Part shown: positions 1-5,555 of the stretch, one piece after another
How positions within the stretch are numbered: position 1 is the first letter of the stretch
How the letters are laid out: each line of letters begins with the position of its first letter
From: Rhodobacterales bacterium
GTDB taxonomy: Bacteria; Pseudomonadota; Alphaproteobacteria; Rhodobacterales; Rhodobacteraceae
Direction: 5' to 3'
Assembly: GCA_013298485.1 (NCBI GenBank)
Contig: JAAFHS010000176.1
Span: 1 to 6,104 of the forward strand
Length of the DNA: 6,104 nucleotides
Program-made: the position numbers and the translations under genes
Notes under the pieces: model-generated
The model's database searches: none
Seen by the model: the letters and a program-made list of their open reading frames with translations, nothing else
Told to the model about the DNA's origin: nothing

Positions 1-359
1 TCCTTGCGGGCCTGCAGGCGATCCCGAAAGAGCTGACCGAGGCGGCAAAGGTGGATGGTGCGACAGGCTGGAAGGCGTTCTGGGAAATCACCTTTCCCCT
101 GATGCTGCCGGTGTCGATCACCGCCGTTCTGATCCGCATCATCTTTAAGCTGAAGCTGGCGGATATCGTCATCAACGTGACTGCCGGGGGGCCGGGCGGG
201 GCCACGGATACCGTGACCAGCTTTATCTTCCGCGAATACCGTGACCGTTCAAACGTGGGCTACGGCACGCTGCTGGCCATGGTTTATCTGGTGATCATCG
301 TGATCTTCATGACGGTCCTGATGAAACTGGCAGACCGCTATGCGAGGCCCCGCACATGA
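1..359 (+). CDS. Sugar ABC transporter permease, MalF/UgpA-like (5' end outside window)
   Basis: Inner-membrane permease of a CUT1-type carbohydrate ABC importer. Only the last 118 codons are visible; the open frame enters from the left edge (first whole codon at position 3). The visible part begins in the cytoplasmic EAA loop that docks the ATPase: LTEAAKVDGA with E13-A14-A15 and G19 of the visible part, followed by FPLMLP. Two hydrophobic segments follow, about residues 35-56 and 88-110, separated by TAGGPGGATDT, which resembles the GGP segment common in MalF/UgpA-type permeases. A short basic tail ends the protein. The TGA stop (357-359) overlaps the ATG of the next permease (356-358), so the two are probably translationally coupled and form a heterodimeric channel. 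The binding protein and ATPase of the system are not in the window. Family assignment is strong; the substrate is unknown. Confidence 0.93.
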   Translation, partial: LAGLQAIPKELTEAAKVDGATGWKAFWEITFPLMLPVSITAVLIRIIFKLKLADIVINVTAGGPGGATDTVTSFIFREYRDRSNVGYGTLLAMVYLVIIVIFMTVLMKLADRYARPRT

Positions 360-1273
360 CGGCACAGATTTTCCGGGACAGTGCGGCAGACCGCGAATTC
401 CAGACCAGTTTCTGGGTGGGCCGGGTCGCGATCTATGGCGCGCTGATCCTGTGGGCGTTCATCTGCCTGTTCCCGATCTACTGGACGCTGACGACCAGCT
501 TCAAGATCGCGCCCAATGTGATGAAGGGGGCGCTGGTGCCATGGTGGGATTTTGCGCCAGACTGGAAGGGCTGGCGCGCCCTCGGCCTGTCGCCCGACAC
601 GATCAGTGCCACGAGCACAGTGCGCGAGGAGTTTCTGAAACGGTTCTGGAATTCGACCATCACGGCGCTGTCGTCATCGGTGCTGGCGGTGGTCCTGGGC
701 AGCCTTGCCGCCTATGGCCTGTCGCGGTTCCAGTACCGGTTCGGCTATATGAAAAATCAGGACATCTCGTTCTTTTTCCTTAGCCAGCTGATCCTGCCGC
801 CGGTTGTACTCGCCCTGCCCTTTCTGGTGCTGTACCGCGAGGTTGATCTGTTGGATACGCGGATCGGGTTGATCCTGCTCTATACGCTGACGGTGCTGCC
901 CATCGTGATCTGGATCATGAAAGATCAGTTCGAATCGATCCCGACAGAGTTGGAGGAGGCCGCATTGGTGGACGGCCTTGGCATCTGGGGGGCGTTCCTG
1001 ACGATCATCCTGCCGATTGCCCTGCCGGGGATGGTGGCAGCGTTCATCCTGAGTCTCGTGCTGACGTGGAATGAATACTTCTTTGCCGCCCTGCTGACGT
1101 CGACACATGCCAATACGCTGCCGGTGATGGTGGCGAGCCAGACAGGCAGTCAGGGGATTTCCTGGTGGTCGATGGCGGCCCTGTCCTGGGCGGCGATCCT
1201 GCCCCTGATCGTGATCGGGGTCCTGCTGGAGCGGTTCATCATCAAGGGGATGGCGGCGGGGGCGGTCAAGTAA
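356..1273 (+). CDS. Sugar ABC transporter permease, MalG/UgpE-like
   Basis: Second inner-membrane permease of the same importer, 305 aa, complete. About six membrane segments can be seen, near residues 23-45, 101-122, 137-160, 168-188, 226-247 and 272-293. The first periplasmic loop is rather long (about 50-100). The cytoplasmic EAA loop is clear: E201-A202-A203, D206-G207, then ILP at 218-220 and PG at 224-225. This is the coupling helix contacting the ATPase. The WNEYFFAALL stretch near 238-247 is typical of MalG-side permeases. Translation starts at the ATG inside the upstream stop (ATGA), with GAGG about 9 bases before it. The stop TAA (1271-1273) shares its last base with the ATG of the mutarotase gene, so the three genes are one operon. 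The solute is not predictable from this subunit; carbohydrate or polyol is the family expectation. Confidence 0.95.
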   Translation: MTAQIFRDSAADREFQTSFWVGRVAIYGALILWAFICLFPIYWTLTTSFKIAPNVMKGALVPWWDFAPDWKGWRALGLSPDTISATSTVREEFLKRFWNSTITALSSSVLAVVLGSLAAYGLSRFQYRFGYMKNQDISFFFLSQLILPPVVLALPFLVLYREVDLLDTRIGLILLYTLTVLPIVIWIMKDQFESIPTELEEAALVDGLGIWGAFLTIILPIALPGMVAAFILSLVLTWNEYFFAALLTSTHANTLPVMVASQTGSQGISWWSMAALSWAAILPLIVIGVLLERFIIKGMAAGAVK

Positions 1274-1734
1274 TGCTGAAAGGGATCGATCCGCACCTGT
1301 CGGCGGAAATTGTGCATGTCCTGATGCTGATGGGGCATGGCGATGATCTGGTGATCTGCGATGTGAACCATCCGGCGGCGACGACTGCGGCCGAGACGAC
1401 CTATGGCCGGCTGATCGACATGGCGGGCTGCGATATTGCGACCGGCCTTGCGGCAATCCTGACGCTGATGCCGCTGGATACATTCGTGACAGCCCCCGTC
1501 ACGCGGATGCAGGTCGTGGGTGATGCAGGCGCGCAGGTGCCGGTCTTTGCCCGCGTACAAACGGTGATCGACGCAGCCGAAGGCCGCGCCGTTGGGGTGC
1601 AGGCGGTGGAGCGGTTTGCCTTCTACGACGCGGCCAAAGCGGCCTTTGCCATCATCCGCACATCGGATAGCGGGCCTTACGGCTGCTTTATCCTGAAAAA
1701 GGGCGTGATTGATACGGCCCCTAAAGTGCTGTGA
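1273..1734 (+). CDS. fucU: RbsD/FucU-family sugar mutarotase, FucU-like
   Basis: Cytoplasmic mutarotase of 153 aa that interconverts pyranose anomers (or pyranose and furanose forms) of an imported sugar so that downstream enzymes receive the right form. The N-terminal family motif GHGDDLVICDVNHP carries the conserved His22 and Asp30. The C-terminal part (FAFY at 115-118, FAIIRT at 125-130, ILKKGV at 140-145) resembles E. coli FucU more than RbsD. I chose the ATG at 1273 because it begins the MLKGI... terminus aligned with FucU and forms a TAATG junction with the permease stop; a longer in-frame opening upstream lies inside the permease gene. The position as last gene of the ABC operon supports a role on the transported sugar. 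The 3' end overlaps a convergent lipoprotein gene by 14 bp. The symbol denotes family similarity; L-fucose as substrate is not shown. Confidence 0.9.
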   Translation: MLKGIDPHLSAEIVHVLMLMGHGDDLVICDVNHPAATTAAETTYGRLIDMAGCDIATGLAAILTLMPLDTFVTAPVTRMQVVGDAGAQVPVFARVQTVIDAAEGRAVGVQAVERFAFYDAAKAAFAIIRTSDSGPYGCFILKKGVIDTAPKVL

Positions 1735-2020
1735 TCGCAGACACCCTGCCATTCAGCACGCGGCAGATGAACTGGGTGTTCTGGCTGCCGACACCGACAT
1801 AGACCGTCGTCTCGCCGGGCAGCGCCTGGGTGTTGACGATCCGCACGGTATTCGCCGTCTGGCGCGCGACGGAATCAAGGCACAGCTGTTCATCCGCCGC
1901 CACAAGCGCCTCGGGCACACCGGGATTGGTGACGACGGGGGCGGGCGTTGTGGGCACGCAGGCCGAAAGGCCAAGGCCCATGATGACGACGGCGGGCAGG
2001 AAGGGGCGGGTCAGTGTCAT
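1721..2020 (-). CDS. Small predicted lipoprotein, function unknown
   Basis: Predicted 99-aa exported lipoprotein. The N-terminus is a lipoprotein signal peptide: MTLTR, a hydrophobic stretch to about residue 18, then lipobox L18-S19-A20-C21. A Pro/Thr/Val-rich linker follows (about 22-36). The rest is a compact domain with DEQLC near 43-47, a VRIVNTQALPGETTVYVGVG region and C86 near the end; C47 and C86 could pair in the periplasm. The pattern (Cys, Thr-Val-rich strands, VGVG, Cys, NGRV) resembles small uncharacterised lipoproteins I associate with Rhodobacterales; this is recall, not a search. I chose the ATG at 2020 over an in-frame GTG at 2032 because GAGG sits 6 bases before the ATG. The gene is convergent with the mutarotase gene, overlapping it by 14 bp, and is on the same strand as the kinase operon 99 bp upstream. 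No link to sugar metabolism is evident. Confidence 0.82.
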   Translation of the reverse strand: MTLTRPFLPAVVIMGLGLSACVPTTPAPVVTNPGVPEALVAADEQLCLDSVARQTANTVRIVNTQALPGETTVYVGVGSQNTQFICRVLNGRVSAITAL

Positions 2021-2057
2021 GGCGAACCTCACAAAATTTACGTTGGGGCAAAACTGC

Positions 2058-2073
2058 GCCCGATGACCCGGGC
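2058..2073 (-). terminator. Weak hairpin downstream of the kinase operon, possible terminator
   Basis: Read on the - strand, GCCCG and CGGGC form a 5-bp stem with a 6-base loop, followed after four bases by TTTT. It lies about 46 bases past the kinase stop and before the lipoprotein gene. The stem is short and the T-run is brief and displaced, so it is a marginal Rho-independent terminator at best. Transcription may read through into the lipoprotein gene or end by Rho. Confidence 0.2.
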
Positions 2074-2119
2074 TGGCAAGGGGTGGTGCGGATTGCGGCG
2101 ATCCTTTGCCGGGGCGGGA

Positions 2120-3598
2120 TCATTCGGGTACCAACGCATGCGCGATATCACGCGTCTGGGTGTAAAGCGCCTGCCACAGCGGATACTGGCGGGCATAAGC
2201 GGGAACGGTTTCTGGGGCGACCGTGCGGGCCACAGGGTTCCATGTGGCAATGTCGTCGGGCTGTGCCGCGCCGATGGCCATGGCGGCAAGAAAGGCATCA
2301 CCATAGCTCGCCCCCACGGTTTTTTCGCAGACGATCTGCGGGATCCGGCCCAGATCGGAGGTCGCCTGCATCCAGACATCGTTCTTCGTGCCCCCACCCA
2401 CGGCCAGCACGCGCTGCGGGGCAGCCCCGACCGCGCGGCAGGTATCGAGCACATGGGCGGTGCCCGATGCGATCCCCTCCATCACGGCGCGGAACATGTC
2501 ACCCCGGGTGTGGGTCAGATCAAGGCCGAAGAACGCGCCCTTGGCCAGCGGATCATGGATCGGCGTGCGTTCGCCGCTGAAATACGGCAGACACAGCAGG
2601 CCCTTGGCCCCTTTCGGGCTGGCCGCAGCCTCTGCCGCGAGGGTCGCGAAATCGGCATCGCGGGCCAGTTCGTTGCGGAACCAATGGGTCAGGGTACCGG
2701 ATGTGGCCAGCCCCGCCATGCAGGCGTGCTGCCCGGGCGTCAGCCAGGGCGCATACCACAGGCGCGCATCACGGATGCGGGCGGCGGTGATCTGGATGAT
2801 GAAGATGGTGGAGCCATACATCATCATCATGTCGCCGGGGGCCTGTACGCCGACACTCACCGCCTCGGCCGCTGCATCAATCGTGCCGATGGTGACGGGG
2901 GTGCCGATGGCAAGCCCGGTTTCAGCGGCGGCCTGCGGCGTGATATGGCCCGCGATATCGGTGGCCCAGCCCAGGCGGGGGAGTTTGTGCAGGGGCAGGA
3001 AATCGGCAAGGTCCTGCGTCCAGTCAAGGGTTTCGACATCATACAGCGGGCTGAAATTCGCCGCCGTGTAATGGTCGATCGTATACTCCCCGGTCAGTTT
3101 CCATGTGAGATAGCTGGTGGAGGTCAGGATTTTAGCCGTGCGCGCGAAGAGGTCGGGATGATTGCGTTTCAGCCACAGGATTTTCGGCCCGACCGATTGC
3201 GAGGTCAGCGCATTGCCGCAGCGGTCAAGGATGGTGTCCACGCCGATTTCGGCATTCAAACGATCAATCTCGGCGCCGGCACGGGTATCCACACCGTAAA
3301 GCACGCCGTTCATCAGGGGTGCGCCACCGGCGTCGACAGGCAGCATGCAGGGGCCGATGGCCGAGGGGGCGATGCAGGCGATCTCTTCTGGCTTTACTTG
3401 CGATTCGGCCAGCAAGGCCTTGGTGACGAACACAAAGTCACCCCACCAATCCTGATCCGCCCGGTGTTCGGCCCAGCCGGGGCGCGGGACGATCATCTGA
3501 TGCGCGCGCGTGGCCATGGCCACAATCGCGCCATGCCTGTCCACGAGCACACCTTTGGTTTCAAACGTGCCGATATCAACGCCGAGTGTATAGGTCAT
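2120..3598 (-). CDS. FGGY-family carbohydrate kinase (xylulokinase-like)
   Basis: Cytoplasmic ATP-dependent sugar kinase, 492 aa, the usual length for FGGY kinases, complete. The N-terminal ribonuclease-H-like domain starts with the phosphate-1 motif DIGT (residues 8-11) and a WAEH...WW segment (42-52). The probable catalytic base is D241 in IGTIDAAAEA. The second domain shows GSTIF (262-266), the FGGY signature region around FFGLDLTHTRGDMFRAVMEG (356-375; G358, H363, R365, R370, E374) and the ATP-binding GGGTKNDVW (401-409). The ATG (3596-3598) lies inside the TGA stop of the upstream M42 gene, with a G-rich stretch (GGGG) a few bases before it, so it is translationally coupled as the last gene of the operon. 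FGGY members act on xylulose, ribulose, fuculose, erythritol, glycerol and others, and motifs alone do not settle which. Xylulokinase-like is the best general label. Confidence 0.93.
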   Translation of the reverse strand: MTYTLGVDIGTFETKGVLVDRHGAIVAMATRAHQMIVPRPGWAEHRADQDWWGDFVFVTKALLAESQVKPEEIACIAPSAIGPCMLPVDAGGAPLMNGVLYGVDTRAGAEIDRLNAEIGVDTILDRCGNALTSQSVGPKILWLKRNHPDLFARTAKILTSTSYLTWKLTGEYTIDHYTAANFSPLYDVETLDWTQDLADFLPLHKLPRLGWATDIAGHITPQAAAETGLAIGTPVTIGTIDAAAEAVSVGVQAPGDMMMMYGSTIFIIQITAARIRDARLWYAPWLTPGQHACMAGLATSGTLTHWFRNELARDADFATLAAEAAASPKGAKGLLCLPYFSGERTPIHDPLAKGAFFGLDLTHTRGDMFRAVMEGIASGTAHVLDTCRAVGAAPQRVLAVGGGTKNDVWMQATSDLGRIPQIVCEKTVGASYGDAFLAAMAIGAAQPDDIATWNPVARTVAPETVPAYARQYPLWQALYTQTRDIAHALVPE

Positions 3599-4674
3599 GT
3601 GCGCCCCAGATCGAAATCCGGCCCGATCCGCGCCAGTGCGGCATCCAGCAATGTGGTCAGTTGCACCAGATCGGCGAGATCGACCACCTCCAACGCGGAA
3701 TGGCTATAGCGCATCGGAAAACCGACATCGAGGCAGGCCACCCCGTCGCGTCCCATGAACTGGATGTAGCTGAGGTCGGTCAACGCACCCGTATGGGCCG
3801 ACCGCTGCAAGGGCAGGCCTTCATCCTGGGCCGTCTGTTCCATCAGCCGCACCAAAGCGGGATGCGGGATGACGCCGTTCAGCGTGCCGCGCCCGTGAAA
3901 GGAATAAAGGCTGATCCCCGGCCCGCCCCCAAGGGCCACATCGCCCCGCGCAGCCATGTCGGGCGTATCGCAGGCCAAGAGGAGGTCGATCTGCAGCGCG
4001 ATGTCGGGGGCCGCACGGGTGGCGGCGGGCAGCACGCCGCGCAGGTTGAACTCCTCCTGCACCGACCAGACCAGATGCACGGTGGGGCCACGCGTGCGCC
4101 GCGCCAGCCGTTCGGCGAGTGCCAGCAGCACGGCACAGCCCGCGCGGTCATCGACAGAGGTGCCCGCGACACGCCCACCGGCCAGGTCAATCACGCGGGG
4201 CAGATAGGTGACGGGTGTGCCGATCAGCACACCTGCCGCCGTGGCCTGCGCTTTGGAGGCAAACCCCGCGTCCACGTAAAGATCGGCGTAGGGCAGCACT
4301 TTGTACTTCTCATCCGCGCCCGTCGCATGATGGCTTTTGTTCGCAATCACGCCGGGCAGATCGCCCATGTCCGTACAGATCAGCACGCCTTGTGCCGCCA
4401 GCGCGCGTTCGGGCACACCGCCGAGGCGTTCCAACCGGATCAGGCCATCATCCTCCACCTTCCGCACGACGAAACCCAGCTGATCCATGTGGGTGAAGAT
4501 CATCACGCAAGGCCCTGATGGATCGCCCGGAAGTATCACGCTGACATTGCCCAGACGGTCGGTGTGATGCGCCAGACCCATCCGGTCCAGATGCACGCGG
4601 ATAGCGGTGGCCACCCGGGCCTCATGCCCGGACAATCCCGGGATCAGCATCAGTTCGGTCAGAATATCCTTCAT
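3595..4674 (-). CDS. M42-family metallohydrolase (FrvX/SgcX-like)
   Basis: Dinuclear-metal hydrolase of 359 aa, normal length for the M42 glutamyl aminopeptidase/FrvX/SgcX group and without a signal peptide, so cytoplasmic. The complete metal and catalytic set is visible: H62 and D64 in THMDQLGF, D175/D176 in SVDDRAG, the E207-E208 pair in QEEFNLRG, D236 in CDTPD and H325 in RYSHS. M42 enzymes form large hollow oligomers that trim peptides, but members in sugar operons (FrvX, SgcX) have no established sugar-related reaction. Both ends overlap neighbours by ATGA: its ATG (4672-4674) lies in the stop of the BtpA-family gene and its stop overlaps the kinase start. A weak AGGG lies about 8 bases before the ATG. 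The intact active site argues for real catalysis. An amide, ester or glycosyl-amino-acid bond in the imported compound is a possible target, but this is inference. Confidence 0.92.
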   Translation of the reverse strand: MKDILTELMLIPGLSGHEARVATAIRVHLDRMGLAHHTDRLGNVSVILPGDPSGPCVMIFTHMDQLGFVVRKVEDDGLIRLERLGGVPERALAAQGVLICTDMGDLPGVIANKSHHATGADEKYKVLPYADLYVDAGFASKAQATAAGVLIGTPVTYLPRVIDLAGGRVAGTSVDDRAGCAVLLALAERLARRTRGPTVHLVWSVQEEFNLRGVLPAATRAAPDIALQIDLLLACDTPDMAARGDVALGGGPGISLYSFHGRGTLNGVIPHPALVRLMEQTAQDEGLPLQRSAHTGALTDLSYIQFMGRDGVACLDVGFPMRYSHSALEVVDLADLVQLTTLLDAALARIGPDFDLGRT

Positions 4675-5477
4675 CGCGCAGCCCTGACCCTGTCCATGAA
4701 ATCCAGCGCGCGCGCAGGGTCGACCGCCGCCCAGGTATCGCCCCCCAGTTTCAGGGCTGACCCCACGATGCAGCCATCTGCCACGCGCAGCACATCCGCG
4801 ACCGTGTCATGTTTCACGCCCGTATTGGCCAGCACGGGCGTGTCCGGCAGCACGCGCTTGACAGCCTCAAGATCCGTCATCGCCGCCGCCTCACCGGTGA
4901 TGGCGCCCGACACCAGCACGGCATCCGGGATGGATGAAAATACGGCAGAGCGCGCGCGGTCCGGCAGACTGCGCGGGTCGAGCGACCCTGCAAATTCGGC
5001 AGACACATTATACAGCACCGCCGCCTCCCCGGCCCCGAGACGCGCCTGATAGCGCCGCGCGGCCCCCGCATCGGGCGACCACAGCCCCATATCGCTGGCA
5101 TAGGTGCCGGTGAAAATCTCGCGCACAAAAGCCGCCCCGGTGGCTGCTGCCAGCGCCATCGTGGCCATCGGATCCCACAGCACATTCACGCCGTAGGGCA
5201 CGGTGATCGCATCGCACAGACGCCCGATGACATAGGCCATGGTCGCGGTTGTCGCCGGATCGACGCGCAGTTCATAGGGGCGGTCGTTTTCATTGCCGAA
5301 CATGATGGCATCGACGCCGGCCGCCTGCAGCGCTGCAAGATCGGCGCGGGCCGCGTCCAGAATAGCTGCGACGCCCCCCTCACCATCGTACAGCGGCGTG
5401 CCGGGGCTGGCCCCCAGATGGACCATCGCGATGACGGGCTTGCCGGTGCCGAACACCCGTTGAAACCGCGACATCAT
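4671..5477 (-). CDS. BtpA/SgcQ-family TIM-barrel protein
   Basis: 268-aa protein of the BtpA family, predicted soluble, of usual length. Features from N to C: AMVHLGASPGTP (17-28), GVDAIMFGNENDRPY (54-68), YGVNVLWDP (95-103), FVREIFTGTYASDMGLWSPD (117-136), VLVSGAITG (187-195) and a C-terminal LANTGVKHDT...GCIVGSALK part (216-243) that looks like the phosphate-binding end of a TIM barrel. The family is named for a Synechocystis factor needed for photosystem I accumulation, but many members, such as E. coli SgcQ, sit in sugar operons, and the reaction is not known to me. The start is one of two adjacent ATGs (5475-5477 or 5472-5474) directly after a run of seven Gs; the spacing slightly favours the second, giving 267 aa. 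A longer in-frame opening to 5570 would overlap the divergent reductase gene and adds nothing family-like. It is the first gene of the operon, with a 4-bp overlap to the M42 gene. Confidence 0.9.
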   Translation of the reverse strand: MMSRFQRVFGTGKPVIAMVHLGASPGTPLYDGEGGVAAILDAARADLAALQAAGVDAIMFGNENDRPYELRVDPATTATMAYVIGRLCDAITVPYGVNVLWDPMATMALAAATGAAFVREIFTGTYASDMGLWSPDAGAARRYQARLGAGEAAVLYNVSAEFAGSLDPRSLPDRARSAVFSSIPDAVLVSGAITGEAAAMTDLEAVKRVLPDTPVLANTGVKHDTVADVLRVADGCIVGSALKLGGDTWAAVDPARALDFMDRVRAAR

Positions 5478-5555
5478 TCCCCCCCGACGCAGATGAAGGC
5501 CATTGGCCCGGAAGTTTGAACATACTAACATGTCAGCGGCAAGGGGAGTGCGGCC
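5478..5555. promoter_or_regulatory. Divergent promoter region with imperfect dyad at 5520-5533
   Basis: This 78-bp gap separates the - strand BtpA-M42-kinase operon from the + strand reductase, so it should carry promoters for both. It contains an imperfect dyad ACATACTAACATGT (5520-5533): the ACAT/ATGT arms and the central TA are symmetric, and the four other bases are not. The stretch 5515-5535 is AT-richer than its surroundings. No convincing -35/-10 pair was found on either strand. The Shine-Dalgarno for the reductase (AAGGGGAG, 5541-5548) and a G-run before the BtpA start flank it. A shared operator for a sugar-responsive regulator is an inference. Confidence 0.35.

Noticed and set aside
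1165..1272. Longer form of the mutarotase starting at 1165
   Set aside because: The added residues lie inside the permease gene in another frame and do not match the FucU N-terminus. The TAATG junction start fits the family.
674..1483. A 269-codon - strand open frame opposite the second permease and mutarotase
   Set aside because: The translation is rich in Arg, His, Gln and Pro, as expected for the complement of hydrophobic permease codons, and has no motif.
2021..2119. Search for a promoter or small RNA in the gap before the lipoprotein gene
   Set aside because: A TAAATT stretch (2035-2040) could be a -10 element, but no suitable -35 lies at the right distance. Only the weak hairpin listed as a feature was found.
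1709..3709. A 666-codon open frame on the + strand opposite the lipoprotein and kinase genes
   Set aside because: It is antisense to two well-supported genes, its translation is low-complexity and rich in Gly, Arg, His and Asp with no family motif, and long antisense openings are common in GC-rich DNA.
3586..4518. A 310-codon + strand open frame opposite the M42 gene
   Set aside because: It is a mirror of the M42 coding sequence. The translation has no recognisable domain, while the - strand frame has a complete metal site.
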